Shown one piece after another: positions 1 through 51,407 of a DNA stretch of 64,000 nucleotides. Position 1 is the first letter of the stretch. Each line of letters opens with the position of its first letter. A program made the translations under genes and the position numbers. The notes under the pieces were generated by a model that ran no database searches, was not told the origin of the DNA, and saw nothing but the letters and a program-made list of their open reading frames with translations. Source of the stretch: Tenrec ecaudatus (lineage: Eukaryota; Chordata; Mammalia; Afrosoricida; Tenrecidae); contig NC_134538.1 in NCBI RefSeq assembly GCF_050624435.1, positions 118,318,437 through 118,382,436 on the forward strand, given 5' to 3'.

Positions 1-486
1 ACAGTTAGCCCAGCTCACCACCAGGAGGAGACCAGTGCGCCTGGATAATGACACAAGGGTAAACGTGTGCCTTCGAGGACCTGTCTGTAGCCATCAGCGA
101 TCACGGAACCTCGTTTAACCATGTTTGGTTTCAAATACACCAAGGACTGCAACTCCAGTAGCAATACTTGTTACTTACCCTTGTTGTTTCACAAACGCAA
201 AGGACCGTCACTGTGAAATGATTATTCAGACAGCGATTTTTCATCGTTTGAAATCATCGTTTCAAAGTGATCGTCCGTGGAGTTTTTGTGAAGTTTATTT
301 TGACGGGAGGATAGATCAGTCTCTGGACAATGGAAATAGTTCCGTTCAAAGCAGCAGAGGCTCGTCAGAGAGACAGGCAGCTTCCCAGGCGTGAGAGCCT
401 GGCGCGCATTGCTTGGAGCGGTCCTGCTCTGTCCACCTCGGAGGCTCAGTTCCATGGCAACTCAATCTCACCAGGGAGCCCTGGCG

Positions 487-668
487 CTGCATGTTTCAGA
501 ATCAAGCTGCTCACCACAAGGTCGGAAGTTCTAAACCATCCTCTGCTTCATGGGATTAAAGAAGGGGATTTCTATTCCCATAAAGAGTTACAGTCTAGGA
601 AACTCCCAGAGACAATTCTACCTTGTCCTGTAGGGTCACTATGAGCTGGCTTCCACTGGATGTTGGTG
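487..668 (+). mobile_element. AfroSINE-type tRNA-derived SINE
   Basis: Truncated at its 5' end, it has gctcaccacaaggtcggaag, the A/B-box-derived region, then ttcccataaagagttacagt, agacaattctaccttgtcct and gtagggtcactatgagctgg. This is the standard AfroSINE order ending in the RTE-like tail. Confidence 0.75.
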
Positions 669-1284
669 AAAGTGAGAAAAATAACCACAAGGGGAAACTA
701 GGCAACATTAACACAAATTAATATCTATAGTAGGTTCCAGACAAGATAAAGTTTTCAGAATCCCACTCCTTGTTTACATGAAAAGGTAAAGATTGTTAAG
801 ACTTTCTGAGAATCATTATTTTCATTATAAGGAGGTTTTACAGAAATAACAAGTGCCTAATTTCTTTAATTCTTAGTAAGTGGAGCTTAAAAGTCCACCA
901 CCCCTTAACTCTCCCTCTTCTTTCTTTTATCTGGGCCATCATTCATCACGGGCCCAGGTCGTCAACTGCGCAGACTCAGACAACTTTAGGACAAAGTAGC
1001 TTCAACTCAGCACTTCAACCTTAGACAATATAAAGATCAGCTCTCTCTTCCACCCTGGCCTTCATTCACTTTTACTTCCTTGTGTAGACACCCTGTAAAA
1101 TAAATAAGCAATCATATTTGTTTTCTACTTCCTTTTATCTCCTCCTTTGTCCCTGCTCTGCATTTCATCCCAGCCTTATGAATACCAACCTAGCACAGGA
1201 TTTTGCTCGTATAAATCTATTTCTCCGTGTATTATAATTTGCATGTAGTATCTGAAACAACGCTATCACTAGTCTGTCAGGTAG
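656..1284. other. Unassigned intergenic sequence
   Basis: AT-rich, no open frame of note, no repeat that I recognise. It separates a SINE from the RTE element. Confidence 0.5.
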
Positions 1285-4200
1285 TCACACTGCGGTGGCT
1301 CGTGTGTTGCTGTGATGCTGGAAGCTATGTCACTGGTGTTTAAAATGCCAGCAGGGTCACGCAAAGTGAACAGGTTTCAGTGGAGCTTCCGGACTACGAA
1401 AAAACTACAAAGAAGGCATAGGCTGCCCACTTCTGAGAAAGTAGCTGCTGAAAACCTTACACAGAGCATGGACATGTTGTCAAGCCTAGTGACTGGAAAT
1501 AGGACATTGTCAGAGAGTGTCAGAGAATGAGCCCCTCAGGTAGAGAGGCCTTCGAAACGTGATGGCTGAGGAGCTGTTTTCTGAAAATAGAATCTACCAT
1601 GGTGGTGTGAATGGTGTAAAGTCTGTGGAAATAATGCTTTGGGGATCTTCTTTTGCTGATGGGGTACAATTTCTGGTGAGAAGAAATGGCTACAGAAATC
1701 TACTAATGTTCAGAACTTGGACCGTGCAAAGCATGAATCTAGGAAAGTTGGAAGTGTCAAAAGTGAAATGAAATGCATAAAGTTTGATATCCTAGATGTT
1801 AATGACCTGAAATGGACTGGTATTGGCCATTTTGAATCAGAGAAACATATGGCTCACTGAACCAGGAATGAGACGATCGAGAGGAACGGCACTGCATTGA
1901 TTGTCAAAAAGGACATTTCAAGATCTATCTTGAAGTACAATGCTATCGGTGATAGGATTATACTTATCAATGCAACTATTATTCACAAACCACAAAAGTT
2001 AGAGATGAAGAAATCAAAGAATTCTACCAATATCTTCAGTCAGAAATTGATCAAACATGCCATCAAGAATGCACTGAGAATTATTGATGATTGGAATGCC
2101 AAAGCTGGGGGTGATAAAAGAGGAAGGAACGGGAGTTGGAAAACATGGTATTGGTGAAAGAAATAAAGTGGGCGATCCCATGATAGAGTTTTGGAATACC
2201 TTCGACTTGTTCATAGCAAATAACATTATTTCAACAACACAAATAGTGACTATATACATGGACTTCTTCAAATGGAATACACAGAAACAAAATTGACTAT
2301 ATCTGTGAGAAATGAGATGACGGAGAAGCTCAGTACCAGACCAAGGATGACTGTGGAACAGACTATCAATGGCTCATATGAAAATTCAGTTTGAAGCTGA
2401 AGAAAATTAAAACAAGTCAACCAGAACCAAAATACTACCTTGAGTCTATCCCACTTGAACTCTCGGAACATTTCAGGAACAGATTTGACAAATTAAACAT
2501 TAATGACAGAAGATCTGATGGTCTGTGGGAAGACATCAAGAACATGATTCATGAAGAAAGTGAAAGGTCATTAAAAAGACAGGAAAGAAAGACCAACGGG
2601 GATGTCAGAAGGTACTCCGAACCATGTGCTTAATTATGGAGTGACTAAAGTAAATGGAAGAAAAGATGAGGTCAATGAGCTGAATAGAAAACTTGATATC
2701 GTGGCTCAAGAAGACAAAGTAAAATATTCTAATGAATAAATGTGCAAGAGTTGGGAAGCCAAAGAGAGAACACGCTGAGCTCATCTTAAACTGAAAGAAT
2801 AAAAGAGAAAAAACAATCCAGTCTCAGGTTGAGATTCGATGGACAACACATTGAATAATGAAGGAATCATCAAAAGAAAAGGGAAAAGGTATGCAGAGTT
2901 GCTGTACCACCAAGATCCAATGATACTGATGGAAGACATGCAAGCCATCCCCAAAGCATTAGCAAGAAAACAAGACTCCAGGAAGTGATGGAATATTCAT
3001 TGAAAAGTTTCAACAAGATGATGGAGCACTGGAAGCAATTCCTCATTCAGCGTAGGGAATTTGATAGAAACTACTTGACCAACTGACTAGAAGATATCAA
3101 TATTTATACTCCTTCTAAAGAAAGGTTACCCAACAGAATACCCAAATTATAGAAAAACATCATTGCCATCACATGTCGGTAAACTTGTCCTTAAGATTGT
3201 CAATGATGGCTGCGGCAAAACACTGAAAGGGAGGGAACTGTCCAAGGCTCAGGCCAGATTCTGAAGAAGACATGGAACCAGGCATTTAATCGCTGAAGTC
3301 AGATGGATTTTGGCTGAAAGTAGAGAATACTATAGATGTTTACTTGTGTTTTATTGATTATGCAAAGGCATCCAATTTGTGGGCCATAATAAACTATGGC
3401 TAACCTTGAGAGAATGGGAATTCCAGAACACTTGTATGTGGATCAGAAAGAGTTATGTGAACATAACAAGGGAATACCATATGGTTTAAAATCAGGAAAA
3501 ATGTGTGTCCGAGTTGTATCCTCTCACCCTACTTATTCAATATTTATGTGGAGCAAATCATTCAAGAAACTGGATTATATGAAGAAGAATGTGGCATCAG
3601 GATTGCAGGAAGGCTTGTGAGCAAGATGCTATCTTCAAATGACACACCTTGTGAGTTGAAAATGAGGAGGATTTCAAGCACTTGCTAATGAAGAGCAAAG
3701 ACTGTAGCCCTCAGTATGGGTTACAACTCAATGTGAAGAAGACTCAAGTCCTCACAAATAGACCGATAGGTAACATCATGATCAATGGAGAAAAGGTTGA
3801 AGTTGTTAAGGATTTTCTCTTCCTTGCACTACAATTAATGCTCATAGACACAGCAGTCAAGAGATCCAAGGATGTAATGCAATAGGTAAACTTGCTGCAC
3901 ACGATCTCTTCAAAAGCAAGGACTTTACTTTGCGGACTAAGGTGAACCTGACCCATGCCATGGTATTCTCCATTTCTTCATATGCATGTGAAAGTTGGAT
4001 ATTGAATAAGGAAGACCAACGAAGAATGGACACATTTGAATTGTGGTGCTGGCAAGAAATATTGAAAGAACCAGGGACTACCAACAGGAAAAACAAATTT
4101 TACTTAGAAGAACAGCCAGAGTCCTCACAAAGGGCAAGGATGGAGAGACTTCATCTTACATACTTGGGACATGTCAGGAGAGACCAGTCTCTGGAGGAAC

Positions 4201-4404
4201 ACATTTTTCTTGTTAAAGTAGTGGAGCAGCAAAAGGAAAAAGAAAAAAGGAAGGCCCTCAATCAGACGGACTGACAGAGTGGCTGCAACAATGGACCAAG
4301 CATAGGAATAATTGTGAGGACAACGTGGGGCCAGGCGATGTTTCATTTTGTTTGCATGGGGTCTCGATGGGTGACAACAGGCTCAATAGCACCTAACACA
4401 ATGG
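1285..4404 (+). mobile_element. Near-complete but inactive RTE/BovB-type LINE
   Basis: About 3.1 kb of a non-LTR retrotransposon with its parts in order. The 5' leader is gctgtgatgctggaagctat-like. An APE endonuclease region at about 1740-2300 translates to VKKDISRSILKYNAIGDRI and IIDDWNAKAGG. Reverse transcriptase pieces are FIDYAKA near 3350, CILSPYLFNIYVEQIIQETG at about 3510 and LNVKKTQVLTNRPIGNIMIN near 3730. The C-terminal block AMVFSISSYACESWILNKED follows near 3960. The tail ends with gtctcgatgggtgacaacag and cacctaaca. Reading frames are broken by stops and indels throughout, so it cannot be active. It lies downstream of CD36. Confidence 0.85.
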
Positions 4405-4855
4405 CATATAAATCACAGGATTCCAAAGATTTCCATTTGAGTTAAATTCTAAGGAATAGTCACATCTCTAATTTTAAACTCTTTGCTGACTCCAATTTAT
4501 ACCCTATTGACTATGTAGCAAATATGAATATTATGAAGATAATACATTTTTAAGCAGATTAAAGAACACATTTCAGCACAGCCAGGGACTATTGTGATTG
4601 CTACTTCACATTTCTCTATATTGCCATATAGATTACCTTATTACTGCCTGAAATATAATTTGTAAGTTCAACAAGACCAATGAAAATACCCAGTGAAATA
4701 TTGATGGAAACCTTTGTAAGTCTGATGAATTTTCTCTCATCTAATACATACAGGTAGCTTTGATAATGTAAGGCTTTAAGTTAATAAAGTGAAGTCACAC
4801 CAGCAAATCAGTCTCACAAAAAGTATTTCTTTTATCTAACTCCAATATGATTTAA

Positions 4856-5034
4856 ACCAGGGCTTTCCCAATTTTTCCCAATGTATATGAATCATTTGGG
4901 AATGTTATTAACAGGAAAATCCTGATACTGTCCATCTGAACTGGGATCTGAGATGTTGGGCTTAGCAACATTCCTAGGTATTGCTGCAGCTGCTGATTCA
5001 CGCTTCACAGTGTTCAAGTAGTGAGGTTCTAAAC
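4856..5034 (+). mobile_element. Ancient MER5-like (hAT-Charlie) fragment
   Basis: The segment starts accagggctttcccaa, has aatcatttgggaatg in the middle, and later gatgttgggcttagcaaca and tattgctgcagctgctgatt. This is the layout of MER5A/B elements, much decayed. Recognition is by pattern memory. Confidence 0.5.
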
Positions 5035-5149
5035 CATTTCAGTTGGTTTGATGTCACCATTCCACTTTGTAAACACATAGAATGGAATACTACTGAAGGA
5101 CATAGATAGAAGCTTGGTGGGGCAATTAGTTTATATCTGTTACTAAAAG

Positions 5150-5312
5150 GTTTGATGGTTTGATGGTTTGAACCCACCCTGGGTTACTCGGGAAGAAAGC
5201 CTGGTGATCTCTTCCACTAAGATCACCCCCCACAGAAGAGCATCTCACTGTGCTACTTGGCGATATGGAGCACCAAGAGCCAGCAGTCACCTGGATGGCA
5301 GCTAAAAATAAC
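5150..5312 (+). mobile_element. AfroSINE-type SINE, variant subfamily
   Basis: It shows ggtttgaacccaccctgggt, tcgggaagaaagcctggtga, tctcttccactaagatcacc and cacctggatggcagc. This is the AfroSINE variant with the ggaagaaaggcctggcgatc block. Confidence 0.65.
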
Positions 5313-5551
5313 AGCAACTTTTGAGAAGAGAAAGAAAAAGAAAATTGGCATGATCTGTAAATAGCTCTTGAATAGACAAAAACACATAGCCTTTAGAAAA
5401 GTATTACAGTGATATAGAAGTTTAACACATGAAAATCAGAATTCATTTTTTAATATAAGAGAATCCTTTATTTCACAAATATTTAAAATTTAAGCTGCCT
5501 TTGAGCTGCAAACGGAAAGAGCACAATGTTCTAGTAGATACTTCACTTTGT

Positions 5552-5653
5552 CGTCTTCTTCTTCTTCTTCTTCTTCTTCTTCTTCTTCTTCTTCTTCTTC
5601 TTCTTCTTCTCCTCCTCCTCCTCCTCCTCCTTCTCCTTCTCCTTCTTCTTCTT
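5552..5653 (+). repeat. (TTC)n/(TCC)n trinucleotide microsatellite
   Basis: About 100 bp of ctt repeats passing into cct and mixed ctt/cct units, all pyrimidine on the plus strand. The long leucine-rich frame through it is only the repeat read in frame. Confidence 0.95.
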
Positions 5654-6439
5654 TGTTCTTTAGTTCAGCTCACTGCAAATAAAGCCAGGGAAAACCACTC
5701 ACAGGAAATTGTGTGGATGTTTTCAGAAAATAATCATGGGCAGTGATTATTGAGAAAAAGTTCAAAATCCACTTAGAATGGTGGCTAGGCTTAAGGAGCT
5801 GAGGGCAGGGCATGTATGCCATTACTCCCGAATGGACTTCAAACAGGAAACCTGAAGGTGCACTCGAGCAAGGAAGATAATGCCTGGGTGGCTTCCACAT
5901 TGATAGCAGGTTTACAGATTGGTGGGTTATTGCCTGTGCACAAATTTTTATGCCAAAGGCCAGCCCCTTGACAGAGTGAGTTTTAAGAGATAGCTGATTT
6001 AGTCATAGTATCATTTTTTTCTGGAAATAATTCCACCTTTTCCTTCTTTCCCTGAAAACTGGGAATGACAACAATCATTGTCTAGCTTGTTGAAGCATAC
6101 ATGAGCAACAACTAGCAGTACCTCATGTGTAAATGTGTAGATGTTGTTGATGTGTAAAAGTAAGTTATAAACAATGACGGACATTCTGTGAATTTATACA
6201 AACTGGAATGAAAATGTGTCTTTTCTAAAATGGTGCAGCTTTTCTATGGAATAAAGCATACAATTTCATCCATATACAATTACAAACCATTAAACATGGC
6301 CATTGCTTGAAATCATACACTTTCACAAGGCAAAGCAAAAAGCCCCTCGTTTGTTATATAGCCCAATGTGCCGTCCAAATCCCAACCCTCACACGCTGGC
6401 CTGTTTCCACTCAGTCCGTCCCCATCCCCACAGGAGTAG

Positions 6440-6453
6440 AGCCTCTCTCTCTC

Positions 6454-6537
<84 letters not shown>

Positions 6538-6541
6538 TCTC
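6440..6541 (+). repeat. (CT)n dinucleotide microsatellite
   Basis: About 100 bp of almost pure ct repeats with one ccct interruption near 6463. It lies 80 bp left of retroelement copy A. Confidence 0.95.
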
Positions 6542-6637
6542 CTGAGCAGTTGGTCCAGTTGAACTGCTGTCTTTGCAGCTAATAACTCAATAGGTTATCC
6601 CCCCCTATGCCACCAGGTCCTTAAAACACACACCTCC

Positions 6638-7470
6638 CAGCTATCAAAAGAGATAGTGTCTGGGGTCTTAAAGGCTTGGAGGAGAACGAGCGGCCATCTA
6701 GCTCAGAAGCAACAAAACCCAGCCTGTGGGATCACGGGGTACCAAAGGGATCAGGTTTAAAGCATCATCCAAAAAATACCATAGTGAATGAAGGGGACAG
6801 TGCAGAGTGGAGACCCAAAGCCTGTTTGTCGGCCATTGGAGATCTCCTCACAGAGGGGTCTAGGGGAGGAGATGGGTCAGTCAGGGTGCGATGTAGCACC
6901 GATGAAGAATACAGCTTTCCCCCAGATCCTGGATGCTTCCTCCCCCCCAACTACCATGATCCAAATTCTACCTTGCAAGACTGGATAGAGCAGAAGTTGT
7001 ACACTGGTGCAGATAGGAGCTGGAGGCACAGGGACTCCAGGGTGGATGATACCTTCAGGACCAGGGGTGTGAGGGGTGATACTGGGAGAGTAGAGAGTGA
7101 GTGGATTGGAAAGGGGGAAGCGATTACAAGGATCCACATGTGACCTCTTCCCTGGGGGATGGACAACAGAGAAGGGGGTGAAGGGAGACGCTGGGTAGGG
7201 CAAGATATGACAAAATAATAATCTATAAATTATCAAGGGCCCATGAGGGAGGGGGGAGTGGGAAGGGAGGGGAAAAAAGAGGACCTGATGCAAAGGACTT
7301 AAGTGGAGAGCAAATGCTTTGAAAATGATTAGGGCAAAGAATGTACAGATGTGCTTTATACAATTGATGTATGTATATGTATGGATTGTGATGAGTTGTA
7401 TGAGCCCCTAATAAAATGTTTGAAAAAACAACAACAAAAGGAAATATGCTAAAAAAAAAAAAAAGAAAAG
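6638..7470 (+). mobile_element. Poly(A)-tailed afrotherian L1-like retroelement, copy A, with target duplications
   Basis: A 5'-truncated member of a family found six or more times here. It starts cagctatcaaaagagatagt and runs through ctggggtcttaaaggcttg, a G-rich purine stretch near 7240-7280, and a terminal tatgagcccctaataaaatg followed by an A-rich tail. A 14-bp direct repeat, aaacacacacctcc, flanks it at 6624-6637 and 7471-7484. The target reads tt|aaaac, like an L1 endonuclease site. The family has no obvious ORF in this part. The G-rich 3' tract, poly(A) and TSD suggest it is an L1 3' region or an L1-mobilised element. Confidence 0.75.
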
Positions 7471-7543
7471 AAACACACACCTCCATCCAAGTTTCCATCC
7501 AATTTTTCTTATGAAAAAACTCTACTTCAAATTAAGGAAAGTA

Positions 7544-7655
7544 CTGTATACACCTGAGTATAAGCCAACCCGAATATCAGCCGAGACACCTAATTTTACC
7601 ACAAAAAATGCATTAAAATGTGTTGAAAACTTGGCTTATACATGAGTATATATGG
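7544..7655. mobile_element. Small inverted-repeat DNA element (MITE) flanked by TA
   Basis: A 112-bp element whose ends are inverted repeats. The left end reads ctgtatacacctgagtataa and the complement of the right end reads ccatatatactcatgtataa, both followed by gcc. They agree at 16 of 23 positions and most differences are transitions. TA dinucleotides flank it at 7542-7543 and 7656-7657, as expected for Tc1/mariner-type insertion. There is no coding capacity. I have not assigned the family. Confidence 0.6.
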
Positions 7656-7659
7656 TATG

Positions 7660-10659
7660 CATATTTTTCTACCAAATATCTTTAATAGAATCCATTTGTC
7701 TTTTTATATGGACCATCTTTACCAGCATCTACACTTTAATGAATTTAGAGAAAGGACACACTGAGGAACAATAAAGGCAGGATATATTTGTATTTAGTTA
7801 AACTAAATAATATTAAGTGCACATGAATCAAAATATCTTCCCTGATACCAAGATGTCACACGTAGAAATCTTCATTTATTTTGTGTGAAGGTTTTGTGAT
7901 TGAAGCCACTGATTGAATAGACCTTATGTAAGGTGAACATGGATTTCCTAACACAATTCTTGTGAACACATTTTGCTTTACATAGCTGATCCTTCTGCAT
8001 CTCAAGAATGTAGCAATTTCCTTCATAATCCTTTTAGACTAACATACTCCCAAATGTATTTACGTAAAGATAGTGCTCTTTTGTTTTGTTCATCAGGAAG
8101 AATGTCTAGAATATCACCTTGGGTACCAGTATCTTAGAATAATCATTTTCATTCCTTCCAATTAAATGCCAAGGCATTCGCCAGCATGTTTTCAGTATCT
8201 GCAGATTTTCAGATCTCTCAAATCTAGAGTGCCTGGTTTCTGGATTTTCAATGAGATTTTTCAGTTTTTACCCTGCCATCTTATATCTGGATACTAATTC
8301 TCCTTAATTTCACTGCCGATAGTCTCTAGATTATGAATGCTTTCCATTTCTAAATCAGTTTAAGTCGAATTTGTACATAGTCAGAATAATTAAGTACAGT
8401 TTGTATTTAATGCTAATAAGTCAAATGTTTGTCTTGGTATATATCATATACAATGTAAACTGGGTTAGCAGTGATAATATTAATGATTAACAATATTTTG
8501 ATGTGCGTTGAAAAATGGTGTTCATATGTTATTACAAAACATTGTATTTACCTCCAATTTTTAATAGAATAGATGTTACAAGGCTTGGTATATAACTACA
8601 GATTAATGTAAATTAGATGTTTGTAACTCAGGACTGCCTACACCTAGTTACTTTCCCTTATCCTGTGTTCCTTTTGTGTGTGTGTAAAAGGACCCCTGCT
8701 ATGCTGAGGCTTTAAATGTGAATTTAATCATCTCTGCAATCAGTGCGCTCAATAAAAAAGTCAGGGTTCCCCGTCAAAGGAAACAACGTCACTGCGTGGG
8801 CCTCAGTTTCAGCTGTAGTAAAAGATAAAACCAACTATCTCTTCCCACACTCAAATGGGTTTAGAATTTTCCTTCGGAAGACATGGTCAAAAGCGAATTC
8901 AGAAATAATATTTCCAAAGAATATGAATTCATAAAGATATGTGGATTAAGAAAGCACACTCGCTACAGAAAATCGAGGGAAGCCATTGACATCACAGCAA
9001 CGAGCCAAGGTACTGAAACTCACAGAGGACCGACCACATTTTAATAGTTGGAAGCAGCCTTTGTGCTTGTACTAGAAGTATGGATGCATAGTCTCATCTC
9101 AGTAATCTGCTGTCCAATAATACATGGATTATCATTTACATTTCTTTAAACTAACACAGCGTTCTTAAGCATAACTTGCAACTGCGTGGAAAGGTCAAAG
9201 TCCGCTCAGATTTTCCTAGCAGTTGCAGAACTTGGAAAATGACATAGTCCTTAAACAGAAAGAGCTGAATTGTGCTAGAAAGGATATCCATTCGCATGCT
9301 CAATAAGAAAAACATATAAGCTCCGATTGCTAGAAAATAAGAATAATTAAGAGAAATGGTTACTAACCTTACTGCCAATGCACACACAGAGGGTACCACA
9401 GAGAATAAAAAAAAAAAATTGAAGGCATTGATAGTAAAAGACTCAAAAAAACCAATTAATCTAATCATTTCCCTTCCATTATTGAATGTCTTTCAAAATG
9501 CTTGATACCCAGATAGCGCAGAGCATTGTTGATGATCCTGGGGCTGTCTATTGCAACCAAGCCTGGGCAGGGACATATGGCCAAGGGCGATGTTGCTTAC
9601 TCTCTGAGAGGAGGACAGGGGAGCCCAGGACTCGGGGTTTCTGTAGAAACTCCACTCCTCTGTGATTCTTCCCACCAGTGAGTTCAAGTGTACATGCTTG
9701 AACCAGGTGTGTAGAAACTGAAATCAATTCCATTTTGAAGTAATGACGTTTGAAAAGTGGGTCGTTCTGCTCAAAGTATAGCTTTATAATGGCATCTGAA
9801 TAATCCTTTAAGAATGTGCTGCTGGTTCGGGCAAAAGAGTCGTGCCGTCATCTCTTCAACTAAAAGGCAAAATATGTTTCTGTAGAAATAAAGTGTATCA
9901 AGTCCTCCTTCTGTAGAGCGGTATTTTCCAGTCGTTCTGATGTAGCTCATGCGTAAGTGCCAAGCCTCCGCTTGCTGCCTGTAAATTAGAAGAGATATTA
10001 CTACTCTCTGAAAGTGTGGGATTATGAGACTGGTAACAGTAAAATTCTATGGACCAGTGCTTTCATATTGTCTATTATTCAGCTCAGTTTCTCAAGCTGC
10101 AGAGAAAAACTCTCTCGTGGACATCCCGGATAACGCAATGTATGTATCAATTCATGAAAGATGGACCCGAGGCTAGTGTGAAAAGTATACTAAGCAATCA
10201 CATCAGCTATGGGAATTCTCGTACTCATGCCCTCTCTCCTGACTCTCTTCCTTCCCCGTCATTAGTTTGTAGTATAGCACTGTATTTATTACTGCTTTTC
10301 ATAAAGACCACTGGCCTATTCTTGTTTAAGTACAAATTGTTTATTACTGGGATAATGAGGAATTATAGTAATACAACGTTTTGCTTATTATTACATAACT
10401 GTTTTAGCTTAGTATTTTTGTATATACTTTATCCAAATAGATTGTAGGTAAATTGCTCAATCTCCCTTTTATTGAGTAAAGAACAGTAGCGGCAATGTTG
10501 ATAAGATGGATTTGCCTTAACACAATCTCTCTTTCCACATACACACATACACACACACATTTACATTGTTCCTCAAATTCTAAATTTTTTTAATCACCCA
10601 AGCCGCTTATTTATACTTTCTTACAGTGGACCATTTGTATTTGTTAGTTTATGATTGTC
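7660..10659. other. Unassigned 3 kb downstream of CD36
   Basis: No exon-like signal or repeat that I can name. The stretch 9490-9730 is richer in GC than its surroundings and could hold a distal untranslated exon, but no splice or polyadenylation evidence decides it. Short open frames here have no recognisable product. Confidence 0.4.
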
Positions 10660-10830
10660 TGGGATGTAGGATGTTGAGCACGCAGATAGGTCCAAAGTTC
10701 AAGCCCATCAGTTGCTCTGAGAGAGAAAATTGAGGTCATCTCCTCTTGTAGAGATTTATGGTCTCTGAAATCACATAGCTGGTCTCTATGAGGTAGAATT
10801 GACCCAATGACAGTGGTTAGGAAGCAGGAT
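10660..10830 (+). mobile_element. AfroSINE-type SINE, decayed
   Basis: It includes gtccaaagttcaagcccatc, gtagagatttatggtctctg and ctatgaggtagaattgaccc, the degraded anticodon-arm and tail parts. A second partial copy follows directly. Confidence 0.5.
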
Positions 10831-10837
10831 CAGGGGT

Positions 10838-10945
10838 ACTGGCCATGTGGTGGATTATGCACCAGGCTACTAGCCCCAAAAAGTCAGTAGGTAAAACCCA
10901 CCAGCCTCTCCACAGGTGAACTATAAGGCAGCCTACCTCATAATG
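10838..10945 (+). mobile_element. AfroSINE 5' fragment
   Basis: ggtggattatgcaccaggct, cagtaggtaaaacccaccag and cctctccacaggtgaactat correspond to the tRNA-like head; the tail is missing. Confidence 0.45.
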
Positions 10946-11107
10946 CTTTTCTGCCTCCATAAACAGAGGTTTGGGAAGAAAAAAGATAGGTATCGATGAA
11001 TAATTGTTGTCTACTAAAATCTCAAGGAGTTGAATCAGAGATTAAATATGACTGTTTAACTGCCTAGCATGACCCAAGAGCAAGGTAACAGCAAATATTC
11101 ACTCATC

Positions 11108-11300
11108 CTCAGTGGCACAACGATAAAGCACTCGGTTGCCAAGTGAAAGGTTGGTGGTTTGAGCACATCCAGTACTGTGCATCGAAAGACCTCGCAAATG
11201 GCAGGCACCCTTACAGGTCCCTCTGATCCCCTGAGGACAAGTTCTACTCCAAAGGGTTGCCAGCAAAAGCAATTTCAATGGCAACTCCAGAATGTTCATG
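11108..11300 (+). mobile_element. AfroSINE fragment
   Basis: The head ctcagtggcacaacgataaa and gcactcggttgccaagtgaa, then gttggtggtttgagcacatc, is recognisable. The rest is diverged. Confidence 0.55.
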
Positions 11301-12189
11301 TGAGTTACTTAAGGATCATCAATCTGATTGGAAGGTATAGTAAGAATATTTCCCTTGTGGTTTTAATTTTCATAGCAAACACATTGCTGTTGGGGGTTGC
11401 GGTGGACTGGGCTTGTCTATTGATCTGAAAGATAGGAAGAGAGTTGACAGAAATGATGGAGGGAGTGCTAAATGCTTGCCCACAGGTCACACTAGTGTCA
11501 CCCACGATGATTCAAGAAAGACTTCTGTTTGGGGGAGGGAGGGTCAACCTGCCATTTTTGTTAAAGGACAAGAGGCATGCCTCCCATAGTCTAAGCAAAG
11601 AGAGCTTAACCATCTCTACAACTTTGCCAACAACTCTTAGATCTGGGTCACATTTACCTGTTTGTTTTTCCTCTAAGCCCAGAGAGTTTGGGGTTTACCC
11701 TATTGAAAACGATGTTTTTCATAGTTTCTTTTCTTGCTCTTTTCAGACTTTAGCTCTTAAATTCCTATTAGACACCAGAGCTCCGACATCGCTCATTTAG
11801 GGCGCCCTCCTGGGACTGGGCGGCACACATCCTCCAAGTCTTTACGCAACAATCCTAGCTCTCTGCCAGCATGCTATCATTTACTGATTCAGATGTGTCA
11901 ATTTTTATTTTTAAATTAGCACACTTAAATCTATTCCAACTATATTTTCCTATTGTTTTTAGCTCTCTTTTTACTTCCTGTTGTTGACATTGATAATTGG
12001 TAACTTGCATAGGCTTTTTCCATTTATCTGTTTCCTTAATAGAATTTTGTAACCTTCAATCACCATAGAGCTGCACCATTTTTGGTATATCCACAATTTT
12101 TCCTAGTCACTAGCAGACAAATCTATATATTAGTGATTTAAAAAATAATTACCTGGAAATTAATGTCAGAATTTTAAATAAAAGCTATG
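11301..12189. other. Unassigned, downstream of the CD36 3' UTR
   Basis: AT-rich sequence with T-rich runs. It may contain more 3' UTR, since the UTR end is not fixed. Confidence 0.35.
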
Positions 12190-12418
12190 GTGCAACTTTT
12201 CTTCAATTTCTCCCAGGACTAAAGGTGTCTTCATTTGTGTTTTTATTTACATTATAATGTGACATAAACTGTTGGTGCATTTAAAAAGGATAGCTTTGTA
12301 GGCATGTCCAGAAATATTTATGATTTAATTGAATTTATACCTCCTCTTTGATGAAAAGAAAACAAGAAGTACATACACAAATGTTAATGTATCGATAGAT
12401 TTATCTACATATACTTAC
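12190..12418 (-). other. CD36: CD36 3' UTR, proximal part
   Basis: After the stop, the minus strand continues with segments resembling the human CD36 3' UTR as I remember it (cttgttttc, catcaaagag, atttctggacatg). A minus-strand AATAAA lies at 12247-12242 and could serve as a polyadenylation signal, giving an end near 12215-12230. The UTR end is not certain, because the splice-donor-like GTAAGT at its first base may route some transcripts to a distal exon. Confidence 0.6.

Positions 12419-51407
<38,989 letters not shown>

Noticed and set aside
5501-5746. Leucine-rich open frame of 81 codons
   Set aside because: It is the (CTT)n microsatellite read in frame, with no conserved flanks.
9151-9468. 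105-codon minus-strand hydrophobic frame downstream of CD36
   Set aside because: It has no recognisable family, splice context or neighbours. The AT-rich composition alone can give such a hydrophobic frame.
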